The position numbers and the translations under genes were made by a program. From assembly GCA_037176845.1 (NCBI GenBank), contig JAYKXP010000017.1, positions 434,001-498,000 on the forward strand: DNA of 64,000 nucleotides, written 5' to 3'. The notes under the pieces are model-generated. The model searched no databases. It had not been told where the DNA came from and was given only the letters and a program-made list of their open reading frames with translations. Numbering within the stretch: position 1 is the first letter of the stretch; the number at the start of each line of letters is the position of its first letter. Shown one piece after another: positions 10,809 to 24,600 of the stretch. Source of the DNA: Paramarasmius palmivorus (Eukaryota > Basidiomycota > Agaricomycetes > Agaricales > Marasmiaceae).

Positions 10809-11492
10809 TTAGCCAAAATTACGACCGCTCTGAAGAAGGACGGTGGCTACGACGCAGGCAGGAAGTAGCCCGGCCTGGGCTGCATGGCGATTGATCTCAA
10901 GCACAACACCAGACGCACCACGCGATATTTGCGCGAGTCGCGTGTTACTGTTGGCATGTACACCAGCAGGATATAGCTAGGGGCCGCATCAGAAGTTTCA
11001 GGAAACCGATATTGAAAGGCCGACATACTGCAATAGAATTCTGGCTCGGAATCCACAAGTATTCTTGGCCTGCAATTTGCATTATGCGAAATCTACGATA
11101 ATGAAGGTCGTACAGCAGGTCAATGTACTGACAAAAACTTGGGGAAAGCGAACAATTCACCTTTGGTCGGAGGACAACTTCAAGAAACTTGAGGCGGCTT
11201 GTTTGGCCACAAGTCCTCGAAGTTCCACTTGCGGCGTCTGTTGCCACTCGATGAGCGCGAGACTTTTCCCATCGTGAGCTTTGAAGACGGTGTACGTTGG
11301 CATGTTGGGATCCGTTACAACGTAAAAGTGTGTGGCGTTATTGGGTCCCATCACGGTGCAGTTGAGAAGCGAAGGATTGGGAGCGAAGGTAAAGACGAGG
11401 GAAGGAAGAGTGCTTGAATCGGCAGCAGGCAAAGCACCATATACAGAGGGAGGGACGCCATCGCCGCTGTTCCATGCGCTGAATGGGTTCAT
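10809..11492 (-). CDS. DUF6593-like basidiomycete protein
   Basis: Exons 11161-11492, 11029-11092 and 10809-10976 join in frame to 187 residues. It starts MNPFSAWNSGDGVPPSVYGALP, followed by LVFTFAPNPSLLNCTVMGP, TYTVFKAHDGKSLALIEWQ, SSFLKLSSDQ, GQEYLWIPSQNSIALYPAGV and SGVVLEINRHAAQAGLLPA. This order (Asn-Cys-Thr near the start, a Lys-Ser-Leu-Ala-Leu-Ile-Glu-Trp strand, a Trp-(I/V)-Pro element and a final helix) matches the DUF6593 family, which is very common in Agaricomycetes and has no known function. There is no signal peptide. The middle exon of 64 bases needs the upstream acceptor CGTAG, because the nearer GCAG would break the frame. Confidence 0.78.
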
Positions 11493-13399
11493 CTTGAATG
11501 GAGCGGTGAATGTGAGTTGTGTATTGGGGAGTTCTGAGGAGCACAGAAATACAGAGGGCGCGTTTTATAGGTTGAGGCGGGGCGGATTGATATTCAAATT
11601 TGAGTGTTTATCCCGGAGGCGACGGTATTCGCTTGGTCACCTGGAAGAAAGTGGGTCTTCGGGAGGTGTACATACAAGCAAGAGAGCAATTGTCAATCGA
11701 GCTTGCGACTCGTAGCAGACGTTTACATGGGGTAGTATCTGATGGTTGGCTTCGAAAAACTAAGCTAGGGGACAAGTGTAGCCAATGCGAAGTGCGTTGT
11801 CCTTGTTCAAAAAATGGAAAGCTGGGCCGTTTGTGTGGCAGTGAACTTATTGACCCTGCCCAACAGTCGCGTCGGGCGACTACCCCGTGAATTTTCGATG
11901 ACTGGTAAGATGGGATGATCAGAGATACCGCAAAACATACCGTGATGATTAGCACAGGTGCAGCCGGTAAGCCAAAATGGCACTTTGCCCGGGACGCCAA
12001 AGAGCAACGTCACTATGCTTGACTTGAGTGATTAGGTATGCCAAATGATCGGAGAACCAGTGCAGACGAAGTCGATGCAGTACATTGGATCCATTCCTTT
12101 GGACACGGTGATATCATTCGACATCCGTTTACTTGCTGATCAACGAAAATGAGCCAGTCAGACTCCCTTTTTCTTGGCCTTTTTTGGTGTAGTCTGCTGT
12201 AGAAATTGTTAGAAGATAAAGAAACTTAGCAAGTCATGCGGGAATAGCAGTAGCCAGGAATCTCAGATCGTGCTCGGAATCAAGATGTCGATTCTGAGGG
12301 GGACAGTGAAGCAAGTGAAGCGTTGAGTCGAAGTTGTTAGGTATCCACGTGGGAGACGCGTGGCCCATTTTTGGTTGCCGAGACCCGACATGTCCGGCAG
12401 GCTGAGCATTTTGACCTACTTACGAGTCACGTAACGTGTAGCGGAAACATCTTCTTCTATTTCCTCATACATTGCCATTCTCTCATCTTCCTGACATGAC
12501 TCTGTTTACCTCTGCACCTCTCGGATTTGCTCCGGAACGCGTCGACGTGTCTTTTTCGTTTCTCCTTTGGTTGTAAAATGGCGTTCCTCGGCGAACAATT
12601 ATGTTGCCATAGGCTATCGCTTTCAAGCACACATAATCACCGATAACCCAGGACACTTCAAGTCTCAGAGACGTTCTAACCGTTGTCCACCGATCCTACA
12701 TATGGGAAAGCGGTGGGTTCGGACACGTCGGAGCGAGGATCGACAGAATGTTGGCGGCGCAGACTCGACTCAACATTGCTCAGGCGGGGGTCCACGGAGG
12801 CAGGATCATCGTGGAGTTCTCGGGACAGTCGGATTGCAGTAGGTTCAGTATATCTACATGACTGTATGTATTCCGAGTCCCCCAACAGTGTGAGCCCCCA
12901 AACAGAATCTCAACTTGGCATGGACTCCACAAACACTTGAAAAACACAGGAACGCCATCAACAGTAGGGGGCACGGTCTAATACTATCGGTCTATTGATT
13001 TTGATCTACTTAGTGTCATTTACGACCTTTTCAAATGATCCAGAATGAACTTTCGGTACCTGTACCAGCCTGAGCGAAAAAGTGCGATGCGCTCTGGATA
13101 CCATCCGCTATCGTGTAATTGTGTTGACCAATGTCCTTTCCTACACGGACAACCTTCAAAGCCTGATTAATCCTTGTCTAGGGTGACGCAAGCCTCGACC
13201 CCTGTAACTGTTGTTCAATGTACCACTTAAAGCGACTGATATTCCTTGCTCTATGAAATAAAATACCTGCTATGGACTATACGATACGTAGATATAAGGA
13301 ACGAACCCGAGAGCTAGCTGAATCAACCGAACACGATAAAAACGAAGAAGGTATAGTAATAGTACAAATACAATAAAGGAAGGGTCAAAAAACTAGTTG
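11493..13399. other. Gene-poor stretch
   Basis: No gene I can support. A frame on - at about 11,890-12,013 encodes a short hydrophobic piece (VTLLFGVPGKVPFWLTG) that might be a gene fragment. A frame on + at 12,683-12,940 is Ser-rich and has no visible family. SOG2 ends at 13400 on -, so part of this is its 3' flank. Confidence 0.35.
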
Positions 13400-16300
13400 T
13401 CATCCAGGATCATTACCGTCAAGTTGGGGTTCTCTATCTCTGAACCTCTTAATGACAGGGACTTTGAAGGACTGATGGGGAAGGGCGCTCCTCGATCCAT
13501 CGGGAATGGGCGACGCAGGGATCTTGATGCTTGTAGCTGGTTGAGCGCTTCGACTGCGTGAAAGTCCCGGACCGAGGCGCTCCTCCGGAAGGTTGAGATG
13601 TGGCTGCGAGATGAGCATGGGTGAGTAAGGCCTTGCTGACGTGGATGCAGGGGCCGGCGAAAACGACGAGACGTGTAGGAGTATAGCAAATTCCTCAGTA
13701 GAGTTGGTCAATTTCACCATGCTTGTTCGCAGGGCGCTAGACACTGCGCCACCATACGTCTTGACAGCGTTAGATAATTGCACGACATGCTACATGAGGC
13801 AAAAGGTTAGCGTCATTGTACTATGCGTCATAATGAACAAAAGACATGCCTTCAAGAACATGTGTGCCTCTTCCCGTAGAGCCCTCTTGTCACCGGTGGT
13901 CTGTCCATCTCTTATTGCACGTATCATGTCAGACAGGTTCTTGGTCACAGCTCTTGCCCTCTCTAAACTATCTCGCACTTCGACCTTGGTATCCAAGACA
14001 TCCGAAAGTGCTTTTTCCGCCATGTCCCATACGCTAGGAGCAACATCGACTGCGTCCTGCACAGCCTGGATTGCCTCTTTGTCGACCTGGATTTTCGAAG
14101 ACGGTAACTCTAGGAATGTTGACTTGGGCGCTGTAATAATTGGCGACGAAGATGTCGACGACGCCTGCAGAGATGTCTGCGATCCAGAACGTGAGTGGCT
14201 GTTTCTTACGCTATCAGCTGAGGGAATCGATGCGGAGCCAGTTACGTGTGGACTTGTTGGCGATGGTGATTGAACGGTCAGGGATGTCGGGGCTAGAGTG
14301 CCCTGCCGTTTGGGTGCACGCAGTGTAGATTTCGTAGAAGAAGGTGCAAGACTTCGTGACATGACAGGTAAAGGAACGTCGTCATAAGATGGTAAAGTCT
14401 TTCCGATTTCGACGTCTTTAGAGCTGAAAGAACCCGCATGTCGCCTAGCTTGATGAGATCTGCTGGGATGAGGTCGTAATGAGGGCAGTGATAGTGTTGG
14501 GCTGTCCACAGACGATCCAGGCGTGGAAGCAGCGGATGCAGATGCGGAATGAGGGTCAGTGCTTCCGGCTAGGAGCCCAAAACCGCTTGGAGGAGAAGGA
14601 GCAGGGAAACCTTTGGCATGGAGCAAAGGTTTGGCAGAGTCTATCTGAGGAAGCATCGACTGCCATGCGAGCGTTATCTCAGCGGTAGCGCCATACAGGT
14701 TCAGAACCAGTTGTCGCAAGTATCTTACATCGTCAGCATTGACGATGACCTTCAGCTGAAGAGCCAAAACACCAACAGCTTTCCCAAAGACAGCGACTGT
14801 GTCTCTGCAGCTCTCAACGACAGCTCGACACACTGATGGAGGTGGTACCGTTTTACGGCTCATAGCATCGAACCTATCGAGGGAGTTTATAAACTGCATC
14901 ATGTCTGCGCTCGCTGGATGAAGAACCTTCTTCAATACAGAGGACAGGCGGTCGTCAAGCGCTTGAAGGGTGTAATGTTCGAGGGTCTGATATATTTGAC
15001 AGACTGCGAAGAGAATGCTTCTTGCAGTGTCAGTCAGCTCGAGCAATGGTTTAGGAATGTTGTGGGAAGCATTCTGGGGTAGGGTGGATAGGCGTCTAAA
15101 ATAGGAGTTGCGTTCGAAAGCCATGGAAGGAACGGCACGCGTAGGGGAAGTCTGTATGGCATATTCCTTGCCAAAAACTTTGTTGACATGTCGTGAGCCC
15201 GAGCTCAATGAAGATCCAGAATCCTGCCGTTGCGACAGTGGAGACGGCATGGAATACTCGTCGGTGTAGGTACCTTTGCCTAGGGCAGCGGGTCGACGAT
15301 CAGGTAAGTCTGGTGTCTTTTTGGTGAAGTTCAGCTTTGCTGTGCGCAGGTCGGGCAAACTTTTCTTCGCCGAGACTGGTGCTCGCTTAGCCTTTTGGGC
15401 ATCACCAGCATACGACGCATTTCTACCATGCAGTTGCTGCTGTCGCTGGAGGTAGTCTTCGTCCTGGCCAATTTCAGTAGAGATGTTGGAATCGAGAAAA
15501 GTGTCGGATTCAGCGGGACTAGGGAGATAACTCTCCACAGAATGGGTAGGGGAAGTCTCTGTGCTATATGATTGCAGGATCCCAAGGTGTAGTGGCGGTG
15601 GGCGATCAGGCGAGTCAAAATTCGATGCCGGCGGGTCCATATTGACCGAGTCTGCAAGAGATGACACGGAGAAATTGGAGTCGATTGAGAATGACCTTGC
15701 ATGAGGCGTGACACCCTCGTCAAACTCGTTGTCCGTGAGCGGTAGTTGGCCCCAGGGAGCAAAGTTGTCCTCACTATTACTTTGGTTAGGCTCCAGATCA
15801 ATATGTATGGCAGAAGAATGACCTACATTTTGCTCTCCATCTCGCTGAAACCCGAATCATCGTGACCTCTGCTCCTTCCAAAACACTCAATATCAATCCA
15901 TCGTTGAATACCGCGTATCCAATTCGTCATAGCTTCTGCATTGTCTATGGGAGCCGTACGCTCCATGACAGACTTTGGAGGCCACTCGATCGGATTGCGC
16001 TCGACTTCCAGTACTACCAGCTTGTGGAACTTAACCAAATATGTCGGCAGTCGAGCGAGCTTGTTTCGTGACAGGCAGAATACCTGAGGCTATTCAGAGT
16101 CATTCGAGGATCAAAGTTGACGAGACGTACTTTGAGATTGACCAGTTGACCGGGCTGCGAAGGCAGTCGCTTGATCTTGTTGTTGCTAATGTCCAGAGTG
16201 TCCAGTGACGGCATCAAGGTCAACTAGAGAAAGGCGCGTCAGCAAGAAATGAAAGAAGTGTGTGTAATGACTAGGTGTACACTCACCACGTCCGGAAAGA

Positions 16301-16896
16301 CCGTGAAGCAGTTGTTCCTGAGATTGAGGTACCTCAAACGCGCCAACAGTGCAAAGTCCATAGGTAGGGTCGTTAGACGATTGTGATTCAGAGCAATTCT
16401 GTTTTGTATGAGTGACGTGCTTCTCGAGAAATATTACAGCAGCTCACCTTCGCACACGACTCTCGTCCTCCGGAGGTTCCATCCCAATGGTGGCCAGCTC
16501 CTCTGCAGCCGCCTCCCCAATGTTGGTAAGACCCTTCTTGGTGAAAGCCAGCGTTGCACCTTCATCTGGCGAGTTTGCCAAAGCATCTTGGATATGGGCA
16601 TGGGTGAGAGAAGAGCTTGTAGAAGAGAAAGACCCTCTCATGCTGGTGGTGGGAGAGCGGGTGACTGAACGATCAACATCCAGGCTAAGGGAAGACATGA
16701 AAGCAAAAGGAGATGAGATCAACGTCGGACTTGTTGTCCTTTGAAGAAATGAGGGTAAAGGTCCTAGCTGGTCGTCGGGGTCATTAACTAGCAGAGGTCG
16801 GCCGTCGCTGCCTGGCATCCCACAGCAACATTCAACAACCAGTCCAGCCGTGTGACTTCGGTCCGTGTGGTGGCTGTGCTTATTCCAGCCGGCCAT
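13400..16896 (-). CDS. sog2: SOG2-like leucine-rich-repeat protein of the RAM signalling pathway
   Basis: Six exons (16448-16896, 16287-16398, 16131-16223, 15827-16083, 13850-15773, 13400-13789) join in frame to 1,074 residues. A Ser/Thr-rich lead is followed by at least four leucine-rich repeats (LRYLNLRNNCFTVFP, LDTLDISNNKIKRLP, VFCLSRNKLARLP, LVVLEVERNPIEWPP). The long C-terminal part carries the conserved SOG2 helical region (SILFAVCQIYQTLEHYTLQ, MQFINSLDRFDAMSR, YLRQLVLNLYGATAEITL). SOG2 works with the Cbk1/Mob2-type NDR kinase module in polarity and cell separation. The last intron begins GCATGT, a GC..AG intron, and is required because the frame otherwise stops early. The start lies only 68 bases from the end of the upstream JmjC gene on the same strand. 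Confidence 0.87.
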
Positions 16897-16964
16897 CGTT
16901 CATCATGATTTTGCATCAGGTTTTTCATCAATCCATTGCTGTCTGTATAATACATACATCTACA

Positions 16965-18411
16965 TTAAAACCACATTGATACCGAGAAACTGGTCTCTTC
17001 AGCCCTCATTCCATGCCACCATCCAGCCGGTAAAAACAGGAGATCCCCCGGTTCTAGCGTCGCATGCATCGTCAGCTCATCCTTGATGACGTGCTTCCAA
17101 AAATCGGGAAAACGATCATCTCCTAAACCATGAGTGAAGACATCGACACGCGATGTGTTACATAGTGATGGACTGGTTATGTTGGATGCTGGGTTCTCGT
17201 TTTGTTGAGCTTTGTACGGATACATGTATTTCGACAGGGCCGGGGGTGCTACCCATACAGTTTTCCGCCCAACAACTTGTACTACTGACAGTCAGTGTGA
17301 CATTGATCGTCGGAGGCATATCAACAATTACCGAATAAGTTATAATACGGATCCTGCAAATATGAGTGCTTAGTTTAGCATATAACATAGAGGAACGTAC
17401 TGTGTGAGCGGGGGAGACGGTGCCCTTAGGGCCCAGCCAGCCATTGATGACAAGCTGATCTGCGTTGCCGGGTGGCCTATACTCTGCGCAACCCGGAGGT
17501 GACGGCAAAGAGGCGTAAGCATAATCGGGCACAATGATGTCGCTATTCAGTTCTGGGAATTGCATCAAAAGATTGTGCTGCGCTAGATAAAGAACGTCTG
17601 TCGGGGGTGTGTAGGTTTGTTCATCAAGTTTTAGAGTTGCTAAAAATGCATCCCAACCCATCAATGTCTGAGACCAGTCATCAGTGCGGTAGTCACTGCC
17701 AACTTCGACAGGTACAAGACGTCCAGGGCCAGCGACAGCGCGGAGGTAAGCAGCGGAAGACCAAGGGTGTTCATTGATAGCCGGCCAAAATTTCGCATAG
17801 TTACGTAAAATGAATGGCTGAAGATATCTTTCGGTCTGGAAAGAGAGGAGTGAGGGAGGGATGTCCAAGGATTGAATAGAATGACGCGACGTCTTGAGGT
17901 ATATGGGATCACCATGGGCGCGCGTAAGTGTTCTGAGTCCCGTAGGAAGCTGACGCGGGGGTACGAAGTCGTGTTGGATCCTGGAGATGAGGGACAGAAT
18001 TTCATCAAGCCGACCTTCTCCTGCCGCGCCGGCGATAATGATAGCACGGTCTAGCCGTCCGATTGAATCCAGCGCAGTGGTCGAATCAACTCGAGCAAGC
18101 GAACGGAGAATTTGTGCATCGGTGTACATCCTCCTCCAGCAAAGATGGGCTTGTCCACTCAACATCTTGCTGTACGAGCTGTCAATGAGCGCTTCAAGGA
18201 TTTCACATGACCCTTGATATGACGTTCCAGCGACCAGATCCCGCGCAGCCGACTCCAGGAAGTCAAAATTCTCCTCGCCGCAAGCAAGCAACTCTGTTCG
18301 AAAGTAGTCAGCGAAATTTAATGCTGCTTCAACGTCCACATACGGGTTATAACAGCATCTTCCTTGTATTCCAGTCCTTTCAGATAATTCTTCAGCCATT
18401 GCAAATTCCAA
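16965..18411 (-). CDS. JmjC-domain oxygenase, JMJD5/KDM8-like
   Basis: Exons 17401-18411, 17332-17353 and 16965-17284 join in frame to 450 residues. The N-terminal half is helical. The C-terminal JmjC (cupin) domain runs from about residue 190: RYLQPFILRNYAKFWPAINEHPW, then PAHT|DPYYNLF with the Fe(II)-binding His-x-Asp, VVQVVGRKTVWVAPP, NTSRVDVF, LEPGDLLFLPAGWWHGMRA with the second His, and the SFSVSMWF end. The YYN, QVVG and SFSVS(M/F)W pattern is that of JMJD5/KDM8-type 2-oxoglutarate hydroxylases. The metal-binding Asp opens a 22-base micro-exon. Start choice is uncertain: another frame gives MPGDGDNWNLQWLKNYLKG at about 18,432, so the first 15-20 residues may be wrong. Confidence 0.82.
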
Positions 18412-18697
18412 TTATCACCATCCCCTGGCATTCCGAATGAGAACCAAGATGCAGAGGAAAATAGTAGCCGAGGGAAGAAAGAAGGATTTGACAGCTTTCG
18501 GAAGGTATGCAGGTGAGAAAAAAAAGCGGGACTCCAATTACTGTACAGAAAATTCCCACGGTTGAGTGACTCTGAGGACTTCGACACATAAAAAGGCTCG
18601 CGTTTCTGGAGCCCGTGAGAAAAACCCCCTCCTTGCATCAAAGAACGGGCGTTATCGGCCCGTTGGGCACACACCCTCTTTCCTTTTACGGTATACT

Positions 18698-21600
18698 ATG
18701 ACTTCGAGGTCTTTTTCGTCTACCGCTTACAGTCTTCAATTTTTTCTGAATTTCGTTGTCCCAGGTTGGACCGGCTCCTCCTTTTACTTGACACCGGATC
18801 TTCAACCTCAGTGAGGACTACCGCTGCAAAGCAGCTCGCTCAACTAGCCGTCAAAAGTGTCATCAGCGATGTTACAATTGCGGAAGATGTCAAGACAAGA
18901 ACGCAACATGTGCCCCTCGGTGATCCCGCCGCGTGGCGCGAACTCATGTCTGTTGTGGCACGGGTGAGTTTGTTTTCATTCGTTGGAGAAACCCAATCTA
19001 AACCTTGTTTCGTAGATAATCCCATTCCTACATTCAAAGTCATACGAAACGCGAACTGCGGCTTCAAATGCACTATCTCAGATATTCACATTGACTCCAT
19101 TATGGCAACCCACGTACAATCCGAATGACATGCCTACGGACAGTAAAACCCTTCAGGTTCCAGAGTATCCAACTTTCTCGGTAAACGAACTCATAATGCA
19201 GGGGAAACTACTTCTTGCTTCATCAGGGAAGGAGTTTGTCAAACCGGCTGTGCTTTCCAGTCCAGCCGAAGTTAAGAAGGCAAGGAAGGAAGCCATGGGT
19301 CGTCTAGGTCTCGAATTCCTGGACGACGTAGCAGAAGAGATGGATCTCGATAAGGAACTCGGTGCTGACCTGGAGGGTAACGGAGACGTTGATATGGATC
19401 AGGTCAAGCCAGAAGTCCCGCCTTCACCTATGGACGTATGTCCTCCCAAGAAAGAGCCCGATTCTGGACCTACCAGTCGTTCCGCCACTCCCGCTGATCC
19501 TCCTCCTCCCTCGACTCCTTCAGAGCCTGAACAGCAAGATCTGAGTTCGATGTCGGCGCGAGAGCGCAATCGTCTAAAGCGGAAACGAAAGCCAGGCAAC
19601 AATGCTTTCGTTGCGGCGCCACCTCCGCAAAGTGCAGGTGCCAAGTATAGTGCATCTGCTACCGTCAATAACAAGTGAGTCAGTCTTCCGCTTTTGACCC
19701 AAGCCTGTTCTCATGAACTCGTCAGAGCTCGTTTGGTTGCTCCTGAAGAAACCAGTCAAGATAAATCACGCCTGGGAAGTCCGAATGCTGGGATTCCTCC
19801 AGAAAAAGTTGTCGTAGATCCATCAAAAGGTGGTGCCATCTCCGCCAAGGAGGTTAAGCCTTCAAAAGCTTTAGAAGTCTCGCCAGGAGTCTGGGTTTGG
19901 GATGGACTCGTTAAGGTTCTTGAGGTCGATTTGTTTAGCGCGGCTTGGGAAGTCCGGCACGGTGCTGCAATGGCGTTACGGGAACTGTTGAAAATACAGG
20001 GGAAATACGGCGGGATGCATGGTTCGTTTAACTCCTTCCGTCCGGAATGACCGCATGTTAATGGGAAGTCTTTAGATGATGCTACACTCGAGGAGAATGA
20101 GATTGCACACGAACGGTGGTGTAATGATCTCTCTGCGAAGTTCCTCTGTGTCTTCGTGCTGGATCGTTTTGGCGACTTTGTCTCCGATCAAGTGGTCGCT
20201 CCTGTTCGAGAAATGGTCTCTCAAACGCTAGCCTCCCTCCTCATTCATATGCCTCGGAGATCGGTACTGCACGTTCATTCTATCTTACTCCAGATGATCA
20301 AGCAGGATTTCGCAATACCTGCTAATACGACGACTAAAAAGAAGTCAAAGAACGCAAATGTTGACGCTGACCAGAAAGCTCATGTCTGGGAAGTACGGCA
20401 TGCAGGGTTACTTGGGATCAAGTACGAAGTGGCCGTTCGCAGCGATCTATTCGAAGCCGACTATATCAAAAAGGAGATAAAGCAAGAGGAGGGCATTAAG
20501 CAGGAAGAAATAGAATTTGATGATGATGGAAAAGCTATTCTTAGAGACGTAGTTGATGCCGCAGTTCTGGGGTATGTTTTTTGTGATCCCTCGTTGATTC
20601 GCGACTGATTTTACATTCATAGCCTCGGCGACAAGGACGATGATGTGCGCTCTGTCGCCGCCTCCTGTCTACTTCCGATCGCAGGGCATCTCGTGAACAA
20701 TCTTCCAGATTCTTTGGACAGAGTTTTACTTGTTCTGTGGAGCTGCCTTAACGATATGAAAGACGATCTAAGCTCCAGTGTCGGTGCTGTAATGGAACTT
20801 CTTGGTGGGTTTATTTTTCACATATCATGTTTGTATTCTGATATGATATACAGGCAAACTTGTAACATATGATAAAGTCATTGGCATACTAGCCGATGAA
20901 TCTGTAGCGTAAGGCATTCGTTCATGGCCACCTGCTTCGTTTAGCTCACAATATTGATTTAGTCTACCCTTAACGACCCTCGCACCGACGTTGTATCCAT
21001 TCTTCCGTCATACGATCTCAAATGTCCGTTTCTCTGTCGTCAACACCCTACATTCCTTCTTGACCGTAGAGTCACTTCCCCGCGACTGGATAAGCCTACC
21101 TCTTCTTCAGCTTCTTTTCCAGAACCTCATTGTCGAAGAGCGAGCAGATATTCGAGATGCAAGTCTCCAGGCATGGAAAACCACACTTTCCATCGTATCT
21201 GCTATTAATGGGTGGATGGAAGGCCAAATCTCGCAGCAGGCCATTCTGGACTGGTACGCCATTGTCATGACACCGCTTGGCTTTCCGATCGACCCAAGTA
21301 CATTCTATCGACCATCTCTCGCTGTTGACGGAGATGCACCCGAGCGGCACAATGTTGACAAGAACATGCTCGCTCAAGATCTAGCTTTGATCACCACGGA
21401 GGTCGTATACAAGGCCAGGATAGCGGCGGCCACTGCTCTGGCTACATTAATCAATTTCTGGCCTCAAGAAGTACGTAAACATAGATGTATCTTTGCCGTG
21501 ATGGGCGCTAACACAGGAACAGACCCAGCCCGTCGACGTGATGTTCCAACCAATCCTTCTTCATTATATCGACTCGACAAGCATGGTTCAGAAGCTTCTT

Positions 21601-24600
21601 TCGGCTATCATTGCAGAGGAATGGGCATGTGAACATAACAAGAAGAGTCCCCCATCCTCTAGTCTTGTGGATGTTTCGCCTCTGGCCAAAGAGCTGAGTG
21701 AGAAGGCGTGTGCGTGGCTCCAAGCAGTTCCTCCTCCGGCGTATCATGAAATGGCGTACTCGCTCGCTCGTATACATGCCGAATGTTCTACTCTCCTTCA
21801 CTCCTTTTCTACCGAATGTAAATTGCCAACGTCCAGCATTCCTCCACTAGGCACGGAGATCGATATCACTGGTACGCAACCAGGTTGTTTCACTATTGAC
21901 GTTGCCCAAGCTGCGGTTGGTCCCATGTTCACAAGGTTGAAGGATAGTCTCGGAAGGGCCAAGAAGCGCGAGCTGAGTGCAATTGTTGATAAGCGGGCTT
22001 TAGTTGTTGCAAGCATTGACCGCTACAACGAGGTAAAGGCGCAGAATGATATTAAGGTGTCTGCAGCCTTTGCTGCAGCCTATGTTGCATTCAGAAGCAC
22101 TCCTGACAAGTTCAGTCCGATCGTGAAGGGTATTATGAATGGAATCAAGGTGTGTCGATTGTTGACCTTAGATTTCATATCATGCTCAGTGGATTTTTAG
22201 AACGAGGAAAACCTAGATCTTCAAACCCGCTCTGCCGTGGCCGTTGCTTCTTTCATCGACTTCTGCAGACAGCATCAGTTACCTCAGCCACCTGAAAAGA
22301 TTGTCAAGAATTTGTGCACATTCCTGTGCCAGGATGTCGAACAGACACCAACTTTTGCCTATACCCGGAAATTCACAGGTGGCATTCTTTCGTACCAAGC
22401 CGTAAATGCAGCTCAACGAAGCGGAAAGGAGGCGGCTAAAGAGAAGGACAAAGACAAAGAGAAGGACAAGGACAAGGAGCCATCCAGTGCTGACGAGTCA
22501 ACGAAATCTCGTATCTCAAGACGTGGTGCTGGCCTTGCCTTCAATCAGCTCTCTACACGATTCGGGGCAGATCTACTCGTCATTATACCTAACATGTGGG
22601 CATCGATGGTCGGTGGTCTTGAGAGTGCTTTTGCAAAGAGTAAGGTTCTTTTTAAACTTAGATTCCTCTGTTACTCATGTCAGTCTTCCATAGGTACTTC
22701 TCCCGATCAGTCCGATAATCTCATGGAAAAGCAATTCGGACAAGATGTCATCGATTCGCTTAGCGTTCTCGAAGCGGTCGCTCTCACTCTCCATGAGGAT
22801 CTCTGGCCCAAAGTATCAGAAACATTCCCTATGCTTCTCCTCGCCTTGCGCAGCAAGTTTGCGATCATACGCCAATCTGCTGCTCGTTGTTTTGCCACTA
22901 TTTGCGACATTATGACTGCCGAGGCCATGCGATTTGTCGTCGAGAATGTGGTACCTCTTTTGGGAGATGCCTTAAACCTGGCGAATCGACAGGGTGCTAC
23001 GGAACTCGTATATCGTATGGTTAAACCCTCATCGTTTAATATGCTTACTCATGACGTATGCAGATATTGTTCAGCGGCTCGACATCAAGGCCTTACCATA
23101 TGTCATCTTCATGGTCGTTCCAGTCCTCGGACGTATGAGTGACAACGATGATGATATTCGTTCTACAGCCACGAATACATTCGCATCCCTAGTGAAGATG
23201 GTGCCATTGGAGGTTGGTTCTGGTTACCTCAGACTTGTGACTTTTACTGAACTTTCCGAATAGGCCGGCCTGCCCGACCCCCCTGGGTTCCCCGAAGAGC
23301 TCTTGAAACGTCGCGACGACGAGCGCCAGTTCCTCGCGCAACTGCTCGACGGTAGCAAGGTTGAACAGTACACCATACCGATTCCTATCAAGGCGGAGTT
23401 GCGGAAGTATCAGCAAGACGGAGTCAACTGGTTGGCGTTCCTCGCAAAGTACCAGTTACATGGAATCCTTTGTGATGGTAAGTCAATATTCACGTATATC
23501 GATCGGGATACAATACTAAGCCAATCGTAGATATGGGTCTGGGCAAAACACTGCAGTCGATATGTATATTGGCAAGTAAACACTTCGAACGTGCTCAGCG
23601 GTACAAGGAAACCAAGTCCCCGGATTCCGTACATCTCCCATCGCTCATCATATGCCCTCCTACGTTGACTGGCCACTGGTATTACGAGATCCTGAAATAT
23701 GTCGACAACCTCAGACCAGTCCTTTACACCGGCAACTCTCGGGAACGGACCAAGTTACTATCTCAGCTCAAGTCCTACGATGTCGTTATCACTTCGTACG
23801 AGGTAGTAAGGAACGATATTAATACCCTAGAGGGGCACCGTTGGCTGTACTGTATCCTCGACGAAGGACATATTATCAAAAATGCGAAGACGAAACTCAC
23901 GAAGGCCGTGAAGTCGATACAATCTCAACACCGCGTTATCCTCTCGGGAACCCCTATTCAGAATAACGTTTTGGAGTTATGGAGTTTGTTCGATTTCCTG
24001 ATGCCTGGCTTCCTAGGAACCGAGTCATCCTTCAATGAGCGTTTTGGGAAGCCCATTTTGTCGAATCGCGACGGGAAGGCTAAGAATGGAGAAGCCGGTC
24101 GGTATTCCGTACACATTTACTTGAATCATGCTAACTAGCACCGACATCTAGCCGCCCTTGCGTTGGAGGCGCTGCACAAACAAGTACTGCCCTTCCTACT
24201 TCGTCGACTCAAGGAGGACGTATTGAATGATCTTCCGCCGAAGATCATCCAGGATTACTACTGCGAACTATCCGAGATGCAGAAGCACCTATATGATGAC
24301 TTCTCGAAATCTCAAGCTCATCACGACGCCGAGAACGCCGTACAGTCCAGCCAACCCAAGGAAGGGAAGGAACAGCAACATATCTTCCAGTCGCTGCAAT
24401 ACTTGCGGAAGCTCTGCAATCATCCCGCGCTCGTTCTCAAAGACCCTTCAGCAGTTAGTGCTGCATTAGGGAAGGTCGGGGGAAAGGCTGCTGATGGTCT
24501 CAATGACATTCAACATGCACCCAAGTTGTTGGCTCTCAAGTATGCCCCTTTCACTCACTGCCTGTACTCAAACTGACTTGTTCCTAGACAACTTCTACTG

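Noticed and set aside
11608..12013. Two overlapping minus-strand frames upstream of the DUF6593-like gene
   Set aside because: Different frames look equally poor. One begins with a hydrophobic stretch but has no continuation, so no gene model could be built.
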